DNA of 64,000 nucleotides, taken from Chaunax sp. Z400 (lineage: Eukaryota; Chordata; Actinopteri; Lophiiformes; Chaunacidae). The notes beneath the pieces were generated by a model, which saw only the letters and a list, made by a program, of their open reading frames with translations, searched no databases and was not told the DNA's origin. The position numbers and the translations under genes were made by a program. The stretch covers positions 8,456,617 through 8,520,616 of the forward strand of contig CM075193.1 of assembly GCA_037577475.1 (NCBI GenBank), read 5' to 3'. Below, piece by piece: positions 37,401-41,705 of the stretch (the first letter of the stretch is position 1; each line of letters opens with the position of its first letter).

Positions 37401-40400
37401 TTTGTAACTGGTTATGTTTCCTTTCCTCTCCATCCTCTCTGTTGGATCCTGGAAGCAGCATAGAGACGTCTCATCTTCCATAGAGAGCGCCGTGTCCAAG
37501 AACTCGCTATACGTCAGGAACACCAGCTACATCGAAGGGGAGAGTCCCCACCTGCCCAGAGAGATGGACCACTCGCTGGGAATTGCACGAGAGGAGGTGC
37601 CCCAAAAATATTTGATTCTACAAGTTATAAATACAATTTTTACTTCAGTTCAACATGTCACATTTTAAATAACATTTTTTTTTAACCATCAGATTGTGAC
37701 AAAGGAGAAAGAAGTGCTAGAGTGGAAGAGGAAGTATGAAGACAGCCATCAGGAAGTGGTGGAGATGAGGTGAGAAGTAGCACTTAAAGCTGGCATTACT
37801 TACCTCTCAGGTCCCATTCATGCTCTACAGACTGGATTTCACACCTGTGATTATGTTAAATGGGAATGTATCACAGTGTTTAGAGTCTCACTTTCAGGCT
37901 CCACCCATTAACACCTTTAAACCCGGTCAATTGGTTTATCTCGTTTAAACTGTCAACCAAGGCCTCAGTTAAATCCAGACTGGAGAGCCGGTTAAAGACT
38001 ACTATCAGCATGGGTGTCATGACTGATGTGATATGTGTGAATTTCAGAGTTAAAGAGTTTGGAATCAACGAAAAAATGTGTGAAGGGCTGTTATTTGGAT
38101 CATACATCTAACTAACTGCCTGACAACAACTCATAACTTAGATGAACTGCGCTCATATTTATGTCTACAGATGCTCTATGTATGTTTGACAAATGACTAA
38201 TAATTGTGTTTTAAGAAGATAGAGATATTTGTGGTGAAACCTTGTTTTCTGTCAGCAGGTGGTGGGTGTGGGTCCAGCTGGCCACAGATCAGTTAGTGTG
38301 GATAAGACAGAGCTTACTTTATTTGACTGATTGGGCTCAGGATAAATATAAGGAAGGGCTGAGAGACTAAGGGGGAGGCATGGCTAATCAATCCTCTTAC
38401 ATAGGGTAACCTGCTTTTCCCTTAACAAGGCTTCCTATTGGGCCCCGCTGGTCATTGGCCTGGAGTTTGTTGAACTTCTAGCAACAAGACTCAGATGGAA
38501 ACTGGACACAGAGAGCAAATTAAAAATATATATAAAGCCAATTTTTGGGTATTGAAGCCCCTGTCATTCCTGAATGAGCCAATCTTCCAAAGTTGTAGGT
38601 TGGATAAAATTTTAAAACAAGACGGAAACAAACCTGTATTTTCATAAAGGAGACATAAAATGAAATTCTTTTATATACATGTATACTAAATACATTGTCA
38701 CTCTGTTACAACCTTATGCATGTACTGATGATCTTTCTCCTCCATAGGAGAATTGTTTCTGAGTACGAGAAGACGATTGCACAGATGATTGGTGAGTTCT
38801 ATTTTAAGTGCAGGTTTTCAGGTGCTTACAAAACCCAATCACTTGTCACAGATTACTGGACCCTCTTTCCTGTCAGTACACATGAATTTTTATTTAAAAC
38901 CAAATACTTTTGTTCTCCAACCTCTGCTACTACATGTTGCTGCACTTTTTGTTTTGTTTTTTTGCAAAACGACCTATGCTTTATGAGAACATGTGTGCCT
39001 TACTTCACTGATTTCAGAGAGTTTAAAAGTATTTCACCCTCTAAGACTAGCTAGCTTTGCTATGTACCTGTTTTCATTTCTGATCTTGAACAGAATCCTG
39101 ATGTCACCGGAGGGGATAAACTCACTGTTTCCCCATCTGTGTTCAGCTTCTCTGGACTCAATAAAATCAGCTGCAGGTTCACTCGCTGCTTTATTTCTGC
39201 TCTTACCTCTCATCTCCTGTGCCACGTCTCGACATTCCTGAAAATTTGATTTTCACTGCTATCTCACGGGTCTCACCCTCCCAGCTTGACTTAACACAGT
39301 CCCTTCTTTTCTGTTCTGCTCCCATCTTTCGCCCTTCACTGTATGATAACCCTGACAGGCATGCCAGGTGAGTAACACGGGATCACTTGTTTCAGCTCAC
39401 ATCTGTCCATCCGTCCGTCAGAGAGGGGAGCCGATGTGCTCACTTTCTTCATCTCATCCCGTGACATTTGTTTGTCCGTTTTGTCTTGTATGAGACACTG
39501 TATTATGTTTGTAATGGGTGAACTTCAGCTTCAAATGTATACATCTTCATGCGGTATTGGTGAGCTTAGCAGGTTGGTCATCTAAGCTTGTGACAGGAAA
39601 GGAAAGGGAAAGCTCTGAGGGGGCTGACATACTGTGGAGGGGCTTGAAGGGTCTAGCAGGGCCACAAAGCAAACCAGCTGCTAGCTGTCTCTACATTTTA
39701 CAACTTATTTCCCCATTGTTCAGTGTTTGCATGCTGTTGTTGTATCAGATATACTCATGTAGTGTTGTATAAAATGCCTTTGAATCATACTAACCCTCAA
39801 ATTCATTGTGATATATTGTGAAAAATAAATGTGTGTTGGCGTCAGTCTTAACCAGCAGATGTGCCCACTGCAGCAGACTCCTCATTACACAGACCGATCA
39901 TCTGATCTACAGTATATTTATGTGTGTCCATCAGAGGATGACCAGAAAGAGAAGTCTCTCTCCCACCACACCATCCAGCAGCTGATCCTGGAGAAGGACC
40001 AGGCACTGGCCGACCTCAACTCCGTCGAAAAGTCTCTGGCCGACCTCTTCCGACGTTATGAGAAGATGAAAGATGTTCTGGAGGGCTTCCGCAAGGTGAC
40101 TAATTATTCACAACTAATAAATCATCAGAATTTTAGCTCGACAACCCTCGTGGCAAGTAATTAAAATGTTTACAACTCCGTTCAGAATGAAGAGGTTCTG
40201 AAGAAATGCGCTCAGGAGTATCTGTCCAGGGTCCGTAAGGAGGAACAGCGCTATCAAGCCCTGAAGATCCATGCAGAGGAGAAACTAGACAAGTGAGTCT
40301 ATATACACTACGAGTGTTATTTTATTTTACAATAACCAAACAATCCCTTTATATCCAGCTGAAATATGTTTGGATATAGGCCAATATAATAACCTGTCTA

Positions 40401-40816
40401 TAGATTTTTTATATTCCATCTGTCTTGCAAATGCCTTCATAAGACTTGTCATGCTTATGGTGGTCATGGAGAGGTGACTTGATTCTCATTGTGTTTCCAG
40501 GGCCAATTCAGAGATAGCTCAGGTGCGGTCCAAAACCAGGCAGGAGCAGACGGCCTACCAGGCCAGTCTGAGGAAGGAGCAGATGAAGGTGGACTCTCTG
40601 GAGCGCACACTGGAGCAAAAGGTCAGTCAGACATCGTCTCTTATAGAATCCTGGGGTGTAAAGGGATTTGAAATCGTAAAAAAAAAAAAAAATCCTCAAG
40701 ACCACATATATGTTTCTATGTGTGTATTAATTTTAACTACCGTTTAACAGAACAAAGAGATCGAGGAGTTGACAAAGATCTGCGATGAGCTGATCGCCAA
40801 GATGGGGAAGAGTTAG
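2327..40816 (+). CDS. tacc2: tacc2, long isoform (22 exons, 5' end off-window)
   Basis: Transforming acidic coiled-coil protein 2. TACC proteins act at centrosomes and microtubule plus ends through a C-terminal coiled coil that binds XMAP215/ch-TOG (family knowledge). Exons: 2327-2571, 3749-3899 (tentative), 5903-12108, 13213-13794, 17704-17991, 28476-28582, 28995-30369, 32146-32203, 32292-32496, 32856-32905, 33079-33188, 33318-33471, 33846-33986, 34283-34375, 37459-37596, 37693-37769, 38748-38791, 39359-39367, 39935-40095, 40186-40292, 40501-40621, 40751-40816. They total 10,488 nt, a whole number of codons, with every junction in phase. The end, CDELIAKMGKS, is the TACC2 form rather than TACC1 (which ends LGKTD). 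Further matches to TACC2 are SSDSxxAFETPESTTPVK, FDEDKPIA.SGTYN, RLEFDYSE, three SDP repeats and EYEKTIAQMI. The protein in this window is about 3,495 residues, longer than human TACC2 (about 2,950), because of the 6.2-kb exon. The start codon lies upstream of base 1. Identity is very secure; the two 5' junctions are less so. Confidence 0.93.
2605..2623. repeat. (CA)n microsatellite
   Basis: Short uninterrupted CA run just after the donor of exon a. Confidence 0.9.
3255..3395 (+). mobile_element. Degenerate LINE (L2-like) 3' fragment
   Basis: The run containing GAGGGTCATGGTGGGACTG, GAAGCCTATC, CATTGGGTGAGAGGC, GGGCGCCAGTAAATTGCAG and GGGCTAAC follows, block by block, a 3' repeat very common in fish genomes (GGGTCGC..GGAGCCTATCCCAGC..CATTGGGCGAGAGGC..GGTCGCCAGTC..GCAGGGCTAAC). 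I attribute that repeat to L2-type LINEs from memory. The copy is diverged and truncated. Confidence 0.65.
3749..3899 (+). CDS. tacc2: tacc2 tentative exon b
   Basis: Open frame after the acceptor TTGTTAGCAG. The first base completes the GG left by exon a, and the frame reads TETSSGERKSEQANTLLAGR and on through HHHMEVSPPLVLLDTRYQSL with no stop until 3912-3914. Ending at 3899 (CT|GTGGGA, a weak donor) gives 151 nt. That is exactly the length needed to reach the phase-0 acceptor of the giant exon, which exon a alone cannot do. A stronger donor after 3765 (CAG|GTGAGA) would leave the wrong phase. The composition looks coding (S, E, H and Q rich), but the 3' boundary is uncertain. Confidence 0.5.
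4292..4313. repeat. (GAT)n microsatellite
   Basis: Seven clean GAT units. The aspartate run it would encode on the + strand lies in a spurious reading frame. Confidence 0.9.
4671..5035. mobile_element. Dispersed repeat, copy 1 (unclassified)
   Basis: From GGAAACAAAATTACTCA to about 4910 this matches 18453-18695 in the same orientation, sharing GCTGTTTGCAATAACCAAAT, TTCCCA.ATATAACA.AAA, CA.TCT.TAGTACTTTG and GAGACCCT.TTGCT. The copy continues past the shared part to about 5035. Two diverged copies in two introns of one gene point to an interspersed element. I see no clear terminal repeats or coding remnant, so the class is unknown. Confidence 0.7.
5903..12108 (+). CDS. tacc2: tacc2 giant exon (6.2 kb)
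   Basis: One open exon of 6,206 nt and about 2,069 codons, opening QRSVASWNDQLSACQSRLL and leaving at TTAAG|GTAAAC in phase 2. The protein is low in hydrophobic residues, rich in S, E, T, K and Q, and probably disordered. Visible features are a lysine-rich stretch (about 6850-6935) likely to act as a nuclear-localisation or RNA-binding patch, an RVHF motif at 8666-8677 of the PP1-docking type (RVxF), a less polar island at 9520-9570 (FVLLPPAPML), and a short segment near the end (WIQALKEAASLS) that could form a helix. The frame opens after the in-frame TAG at 5900-5902. The GTG at 5912 is an internal valine, not a start. Mammalian TACC2 also has an outsized exon here, but the protein is poorly conserved outside short motifs. 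Confidence 0.93.
8666..8677 (+). other. tacc2: RVxF-type (PP1-docking-like) motif RVHF
   Basis: Within the giant exon the frame reads NNRVHFAATVKQGDG. RVHF fits the [RK]V.F consensus for docking of protein phosphatase 1. It lies in a locally more conserved-looking island that also includes DLQIMSVPAMDYASLPPMTV. Short motifs of this kind occur by chance, so this is a candidate only. Confidence 0.4.
12205..12280. mobile_element. Possible hAT-type element remnant
   Basis: GCGGTTGACTGATATTGG followed by AATGGCCAATG is reminiscent of repeats that begin CGGTCGACCGATATTGG...ATGGCCGATG in fish genomes. This is from memory and the copy is badly decayed. No second terminal repeat was found. Confidence 0.3.
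12432..12448. repeat. (AATC)n microsatellite
   Basis: Four AATC units in the intron following the giant exon. Confidence 0.8.
13213..13794 (+). CDS. tacc2: tacc2 exon: PEP-repeat acidic region
   Basis: 582 nt between TTTTTCTAG and GG|GTGAGT, phase 2 in and out. It opens RPLPSLESPQLEFLTPTEEI and then becomes a run of degenerate units of the type [ED]LPEP (LPKP, HPEP, LPEE, LSEP, LPEP, LPEP, EPEP, LEPE, LPEE, IPPEE) separated by roughly 8-15 residues. It is highly acidic and proline-rich, hence certainly disordered. The exon length is a multiple of three, so it can be skipped without breaking the frame. Confidence 0.92.
13795..17703 (+). other. tacc2: tacc2 intron
   Basis: 3.9-kb intron with a TTAA run (13862-13880) and a TG run (16239-16257). 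Several short open frames have no splice sites or recognisable composition. Nothing else is supportable. Confidence 0.6.
16239..16257. repeat. (TG)n microsatellite
   Basis: Short TG run in the intron preceding the proline-rich exon. Confidence 0.9.
17704..17991 (+). CDS. tacc2: tacc2 proline-rich exon
   Basis: 288 nt between CCCTGCAG and TTAAG|GTATGA, phase 2 in and out, completing GGG across the junction. It reads GRSYAEQAKRGDRAPGSPPP and continues with many P, S, H and T residues (TPPPTPPERHTPAAVPTPP). The several PxxP and TP/SP sites would suit SH3 binding or proline-directed kinases, which is inference. The exon is a multiple of three and skippable. Confidence 0.88.
17992..23059 (+). other. 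tacc2: tacc2 large intron, 5' part
   Basis: AT-rich intron with copy 2 of the dispersed repeat (18453-18695). No exon is supported. A stretch at about 20550-20720 contains several motif-like elements (TGACAG, CAGCTGTC, CTATTTAATTTTTAACAGCTG split by short gaps) and could be regulatory, but conservation cannot be judged here. Confidence 0.55.
18453..18695. mobile_element. Dispersed repeat, copy 2 (unclassified)
   Basis: Same-orientation partner of 4671-4910, with many small indels. The shared blocks include GCTGTTTGCAATAACCAAAT and AACAAGCATCTTTAGTACTT (one base different from copy 1 in the first half). See copy 1 for the class. Confidence 0.7.
23060..23636 (+). promoter_or_regulatory. tacc2: Internal tacc2 promoter and 5' UTR (isoform A)
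   Basis: A TTTTTAAAGG box at 23106-23115 is a possible TATA element. It is followed by purine-rich, relatively GC-rich DNA running to the ATG at 23637. This is the most GC-rich block in the large intron. Several upstream ATGs would precede the main start, which may dampen translation. Promoter activity is inferred from position only. Confidence 0.5.
23637..23695 (+). CDS. tacc2: tacc2 alternative first exon A
   Basis: ATG in context GCCGAGGATGG. It encodes MGANESMEQGQTPCPSQEH plus two bases (AT) before the donor CAT|GTGAGT. Splicing to 28476 makes the junction codon ATG (M), then SSDSDGAFETPE. The leader MGxxxS is a consensus for N-myristoylation and parallels the MGGSQS start of a human TACC2 isoform. 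This suggests membrane attachment of the short form. Confidence 0.78.
23637..40816 (+). CDS. tacc2: tacc2 short isoform A (internal promoter, MGxxxS leader)
   Basis: Alternative transcript with first coding exon 23637-23695 spliced to 28476 and then the common 3' exons, giving about 1,024 residues. This length and the junction (...M then SSDSDGAFETPE) match the known short mammalian TACC2 isoform, which starts MGGSQS and reads ...AMSSDSEEAFETPE. The product keeps the exon with the SDP repeats and the whole coiled coil but drops the giant N-terminal region. The existence of the transcript is inferred from splice phase, the start-codon context and the match to mammals. No transcript evidence is available here. 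Confidence 0.8.
23696..27234 (+). other. tacc2: tacc2 intron between the two alternative first exons
   Basis: No further exon is supportable. A 13-base G run lies at 26829-26841. Several open frames near 23.9-25.5 kb lack splice context. Confidence 0.6.
26829..26841 (+). repeat. Homopolymer G run
   Basis: Thirteen consecutive G after a short T run. It could form a quadruplex, or its length could be a sequencing artefact. Confidence 0.85.
27235..27280 (+). repeat. (GGGA)n purine repeat
   Basis: Purine-only GAGGGAGG repeat about 330 bases upstream of alternative first exon B. It may contribute to an open promoter structure. Confidence 0.8.
27281..27602 (+). promoter_or_regulatory. tacc2: Probable promoter and 5' UTR of isoform B
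   Basis: Sequence leading to the ATG at 27603. An AT-rich ATAATATAC lies at about 27305. The start site is not defined by the sequence. Called only because the downstream exon needs its own promoter or an unseen upstream untranslated exon. Confidence 0.35.
27603..27793 (+). CDS. tacc2: tacc2 alternative first exon B (TACC1-like)
   Basis: 191 nt, in near-ideal start context, ending AG|GTGAGA in phase 2, so the junction to 28476 makes an arginine codon. The encoded 64 residues are unusually tryptophan-rich (seven W), in two clusters: MAVSAWQALSPLQWARWGW and LLWRLSWGS. The first lines up with the N-terminus of TACC1. An in-frame upstream extension to 27552 has no initiator in good context. Confidence 0.8.
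27603..40816 (+). CDS. tacc2: tacc2 short isoform B (TACC1-like tryptophan-rich leader)
   Basis: Second alternative transcript with first coding exon 27603-27793 spliced to 28476, about 1,068 residues. The leader begins MAVSAWQALSPLQWARW, matching the start of human TACC1 (MAFSPWQILSPVQWAKW). In TACC1 that leader is likewise followed by an SSDSxxxFETPE segment. The start codon sits in a near-ideal context (GCAGCCATGG), and the exon ends with a good donor (AG|GTGAGA) in the phase the acceptor needs. Inferred from sequence alone. Confidence 0.75.
27794..28475 (+). other. tacc2: tacc2 intron
   Basis: Intron between alternative exon B and the common exon at 28476, ending TTTTGTTGTAG. No features seen. 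Confidence 0.7.
28476..28582 (+). CDS. tacc2: tacc2 common exon: SSDSDGAFETPE
   Basis: 107 nt, acceptor TTGTTGTAG, donor AAAG|GTATTG, phase 2 in and 1 out. It reads RSSDSDGAFETPESTTPVKE, the TACC1/TACC2 hallmark segment. The long form and both short forms all splice into this acceptor. Confidence 0.97.
28583..28994 (+). other. tacc2: tacc2 intron
   Basis: Short intron. An open frame runs on past the donor from the previous exon but has no coding character. Confidence 0.8.
28995..30369 (+). CDS. tacc2: tacc2 exon with SDP repeats
   Basis: 1,375 nt, acceptor TTTTGCAG, donor ATC|GTAAGT, phase 1 in and 2 out. It holds FDEDKPIAASGTYNIE, the basic LTRSLSLQ and KKVRSGSVKKKP stretches, RLEFDYSEESSEV, and three SDP repeats of the form SY.(W/F)..D.(F/W)...(D/N)PF at about 29633-29710, 30071-30155 and 30167-30250. 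A basic NKPAKKKKTPIK segment follows, probably a nuclear-localisation signal. In mammals the SDP region has been reported to bind SWI/SNF-related and other nuclear partners. Confidence 0.97.
30370..32145 (+). other. tacc2: tacc2 intron
   Basis: AT-rich intron with a TA run at 31377-31404. No exons. Confidence 0.8.
31377..31404. repeat. (TA)n microsatellite
   Basis: Fourteen TA units in a tacc2 intron. Confidence 0.9.
32146..32203 (+). CDS. tacc2: tacc2 exon: TFRVKRSPKKTPLS
   Basis: 58 nt, acceptor TTTCTCAG, donor CAG|GTACAT. The encoded SNTFRVKRSPKKTPLSALSQ matches the mammalian TDTFRVKKSPKRSPLS. It is basic, with SP/TP kinase sites. Confidence 0.95.
32292..32496 (+). CDS. tacc2: tacc2 exon: ATDEEKLAS
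   Basis: 205 nt, acceptor TTGCAG, donor CAG|GTGAGG, phase 0 in and 1 out. It encodes HATDEEKLASSTSHKW and FPQPCDLTSFVNENS, both close to mammalian TACC2 (HATDEEKLAVTNQKW, YPQPSDLSTFVNE). Confidence 0.96.
32497..32855 (+). other. tacc2: tacc2 intron
   Basis: Ordinary intron of about 360 bases. Nothing seen. Confidence 0.85.
32856..32905 (+). CDS. tacc2: tacc2 exon: YEIEYMEKIGSS
   Basis: 50 nt, acceptor CTGTCTCAG, donor CCT|GTGAGT. It reads VQDYEIEYMEKIGSSSP, nearly identical to the mammalian segment. Confidence 0.95.
33079..33188 (+). CDS. tacc2: tacc2 exon: KPSLYLKLD
   Basis: 110 nt, acceptor TTTTGTAG, donor GG|GTACAA, phase 0 in and 2 out. It contains KKPSLYLKLDSVSDN, corresponding to the KKQALYLMFD block of mammalian TACC2 (LYLKFD in TACC1/TACC3). 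Confidence 0.94.
33318..33471 (+). CDS. tacc2: tacc2 exon: SFEEMEAQI
   Basis: 154 nt, acceptor TGTGTAG, donor CTG|GTGAGC. It starts GSFEEMEAQITAGMK, matching GSSFEETEALVNTAAK of mammals. The rest is polar and probably disordered. Confidence 0.94.
33788..33829 (+). repeat. 21-bp tandem duplication in a polypyrimidine tract
   Basis: Two copies of a C/T-rich 21-mer (20 of 21 bases identical) immediately upstream of the exon at 33846. They enlarge its polypyrimidine tract. Confidence 0.9.
33846..33986 (+). CDS. tacc2: tacc2 exon: YLEPDLAETNP
   Basis: 141 nt in phase 0, acceptor CCCCTGTAG, donor CAG|GTGTGT. It encodes RYLEPDLAETNPTAFAQKLQ, matching DYLEPDLAEKNPPLFAQKLQ in mammals. Confidence 0.95.
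33987..34282 (+). other. tacc2: tacc2 intron
   Basis: Intron just under 300 bases. Nothing seen. Confidence 0.85.
34283..34375 (+). CDS. tacc2: tacc2 exon: EELVLAALRIEAL (probably alternative)
   Basis: 93 nt in phase 0 on both sides, acceptor GCGGCCCAG, donor CAG|GTACTG. It encodes EELVLAALRIEALQVAKNIS, aligning with EELEFAIMRIEALKLARQIA, which is present in some but not all human TACC2 isoforms. It is therefore likely to be an optional cassette. An internal donor after 34324 (CAG|GTAGCC) would give a shorter 42-nt form, also in frame. Confidence 0.88.
34410..34481 (+). repeat. (TG)n microsatellite
   Basis: About 70 bases of TG with CG interruptions near its 3' end. Confidence 0.95.
34782..34803. 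repeat. Perfect 22-bp palindrome
   Basis: TAGGCAACATG followed directly by its reverse complement, with no spacer. Confidence 0.9.
35405..35760. mobile_element. hAT-type nonautonomous element (MITE), 356 bp
   Basis: The left end TAGAGGTGTCGA and the reverse complement of the right end, TAGGGCTGTAAA, form imperfect terminal inverted repeats. They are flanked by GTTAAGAG (35397-35404) and GTTAAGAA (35761-35768), a 7-of-8 match to an 8-bp target-site duplication. That length and these termini point to the hAT superfamily. No transposase is present. The interior has GATTAATC-type motifs near both ends. Confidence 0.72.
36225..36248 (+). repeat. Poly-A run (24 bases)
   Basis: Uninterrupted A run in an intron. 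No retroelement body was recognised next to it. Confidence 0.9.
37453..37458 (+). promoter_or_regulatory. tacc2: NAGNAG tandem splice acceptor
   Basis: The acceptor of the following exon is AAGCAG, so splicing after either AG would add or drop one glutamine codon (QHRDVS or HRDVS) without changing frame. Confidence 0.7.
37459..37596 (+). CDS. tacc2: tacc2 exon: start of TACC-domain region
   Basis: 138 nt in phase 0. It encodes HRDVSSSIESAVSKNSLYVR and ends GIAREE before donor GAG|GTGCCC. It corresponds to the mammalian HPTDVSISKTALYSR...IARAEI segment just before the coiled coil. The donor is weaker than its neighbours' but no better one keeps the frame. Confidence 0.92.
37693..37769 (+). 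CDS. tacc2: tacc2 TACC-domain exon: IVTKEKEVLEW
   Basis: 77 nt, acceptor ACCATCAG, donor AG|GTGAGA, phase 0 in and 2 out. It reads IVTKEKEVLEWKRKYEDSHQ then EVVEMR, a heptad-like coiled-coil stretch matching mammals (ITKEREVSEWKDKYEESR). Confidence 0.97.
37770..38747 (+). other. tacc2: tacc2 intron
   Basis: Ordinary intron of about 1 kb. Nothing recognised. Confidence 0.85.
38748..38791 (+). CDS. tacc2: tacc2 TACC-domain exon: EYEKTIAQMI
   Basis: 44 nt, acceptor CTCCATAG, donor TTG|GTGAGT, phase 2 in and 1 out. RRIVSEYEKTIAQMI is the most conserved TACC-family segment. Confidence 0.97.
38792..39358 (+). other. tacc2: tacc2 intron upstream of the microexon
   Basis: Intron of 567 bases ending in a pyrimidine-rich tract that contains TTCTGCTCCC and then CCTGACAG. 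The UGC-containing tract resembles the arrangement used by the SRRM4-regulated neuronal microexon programme (inference). Confidence 0.7.
39359..39367 (+). CDS. tacc2: tacc2 9-nt microexon (GMP insertion)
   Basis: Nine bases, GCATGCCAG, between acceptor CTGACAG and the strong donor CAG|GTGAGT. The phase-1 codon is preserved across it, so inclusion turns AQMI-EDDQ into AQMI-GMP-EDDQ in the coiled coil, and skipping keeps the frame. Human TACC2 and TACC1 as I recall them read AQMIEDEQ here, without it. Confidence 0.65.
39368..39934 (+). other. tacc2: tacc2 intron
   Basis: 567-base intron downstream of the microexon. Nothing else seen. Confidence 0.85.
39935..40095 (+). CDS. tacc2: tacc2 TACC-domain exon: core coiled coil
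   Basis: 161 nt, acceptor GTCCATCAG, donor AAG|GTGACT, phase 1 in and 0 out. It encodes EDDQKEKSLSHHTIQQLILE and then KDQALADLNSVEKSLADLFR, closely matching human TACC2. Confidence 0.98.
40186..40292 (+). CDS. tacc2: tacc2 TACC-domain exon: NEEVLKKCAQEYL
   Basis: 107 nt, acceptor CGTTCAG, donor AA|GTGAGT, phase 0 in and 2 out. It encodes NEEVLKKCAQEYLSRVRKEE and QRYQALKIHAEEKLD. This region is near-identical to mammals and part of the coiled coil. Confidence 0.98.
40501..40621 (+). CDS. tacc2: tacc2 TACC-domain exon: ANSEIAQVRSK
   Basis: 121 nt, acceptor GTTTCCAG, donor AAG|GTCAGT. It encodes KANSEIAQVRSKTRQEQTAY and QASLRKEQMKVDSLERTLEQ. Coiled-coil heptads continue without a break. Confidence 0.98.
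40751..40816 (+). CDS. tacc2: tacc2 last coding exon and stop
   Basis: NKEIEELTKICDELIAKMGK then S and a TAG stop at 40814-40816. The MGKS ending distinguishes TACC2 from TACC1. Confidence 0.98.
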   Translation, partial: NKEIEELTKICDELIAKMGKS

Positions 40817-41294
40817 CGACGACACCACACCCAGGCCAAGTCTCACAGAGGGAGTGGCTGTGGAGGAAAATGAAGTGCATCAGTAATATTTATCACTATT
40901 CCAAAAGAGAGATGGACATCGAAGGCCAAAATGCTCTTGGGGCTACATTTCCTACTGACTTTGTGCACACCGGATCCACAGGAACGGCTTCCTCTTAATC
41001 ACTCTGTACATTTTTGATGTGTCAGTGTATCGTACTGTATCAGGGGTCTGGTTTAGAAAGTATATCACATCACTAATAAGTGTGTCTGCGTGTATGCGAG
41101 CATGTGTGTGTGTGTGTGTGTGAGTGATAATAAGGAAGTGAGAGCTCCGTTTGTGGGTTAAATGATCTGTAATGATGTTGCCATGACAGCCACTGAGGGA
41201 GAAGACTGTTTACCCGTTCCTGTTGTTGTCTCCTCTTAAAGACGAGAGAAAGACTTGTAAAAAGATTGAGATGGAGAGTCATTCATAAAATGTT

Positions 41295-41345
41295 GAAAGC
41301 TATTGTAATATTCTGAAAAGAACACAGAATATTACAATAGCTTTC
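41295..41345 (+). repeat. tacc2: Perfect 21-bp inverted repeat (RNA hairpin) in tacc2 3' UTR
   Basis: Arm 41295-41315 (starts GAAAGCTATTG, ends TATTCTG) is perfectly reverse-complementary to 41325-41345, with a 9-base loop (AAAAGAACA). Weaker pairing continues outward for several bases (41290-41293 with 41347-41350). The transcript would fold into a stable hairpin. Confidence 0.9.
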
Positions 41346-41677
41346 TGCATGTGAGAGAAAGTTGTAATGTTAATGTTTGTATATGCTGTAGGAAATATGA
41401 AACATTTTTGATAGTTATTCTGTCATCCCCTCTCCGCTCCCCTCATGTAACCTTGTAGATATTTGTCATACTTGTCATAGCTTTCTTGATGAAACTGTGG
41501 GACTATTTTTTGGGATTTTATTTTGATATAAAGCAAACTCTAATCGTGACTTTATTCAGTTGTGAGCAGGCGTAATTTATTTTGGATGGATATGTCCTAG
41601 TCCTGCGTTGGTCGTCGTGTCGCACTGAGGAATCACTTCTCTGCACAGCCACTGTACAGCATCTGCTTAAAAAGTGC

Positions 41678-41683
41678 AATAAA
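41678..41683 (+). promoter_or_regulatory. tacc2: Poly(A) signal AATAAA for tacc2
   Basis: Canonical AATAAA 862 bases after the stop. A second AATAAA at 42034-42039 could serve a longer transcript. Confidence 0.8.
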
Positions 41684-41705
41684 AGATGGCAATTCAGCAG
41701 ACTGG

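Larger units (their letters stand above)
34376..37458 (+). other. tacc2: tacc2 intron
   Basis: 3-kb intron containing a TG repeat (34410-34481), a 22-bp perfect palindrome (34782-34803), a 356-bp hAT-type element (35405-35760) and a poly-A run (36225-36248). The open frame inside the hAT element is not coding. Confidence 0.75.
40817..41705 (+). other. tacc2: tacc2 3' UTR
   Basis: From the stop to about 20 bases past the AATAAA at 41678-41683. It holds a TG run (41104-41122) and a perfect 21-bp hairpin (41295-41345). The end is inferred from the signal and the GT-rich sequence just after it. Confidence 0.8.
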
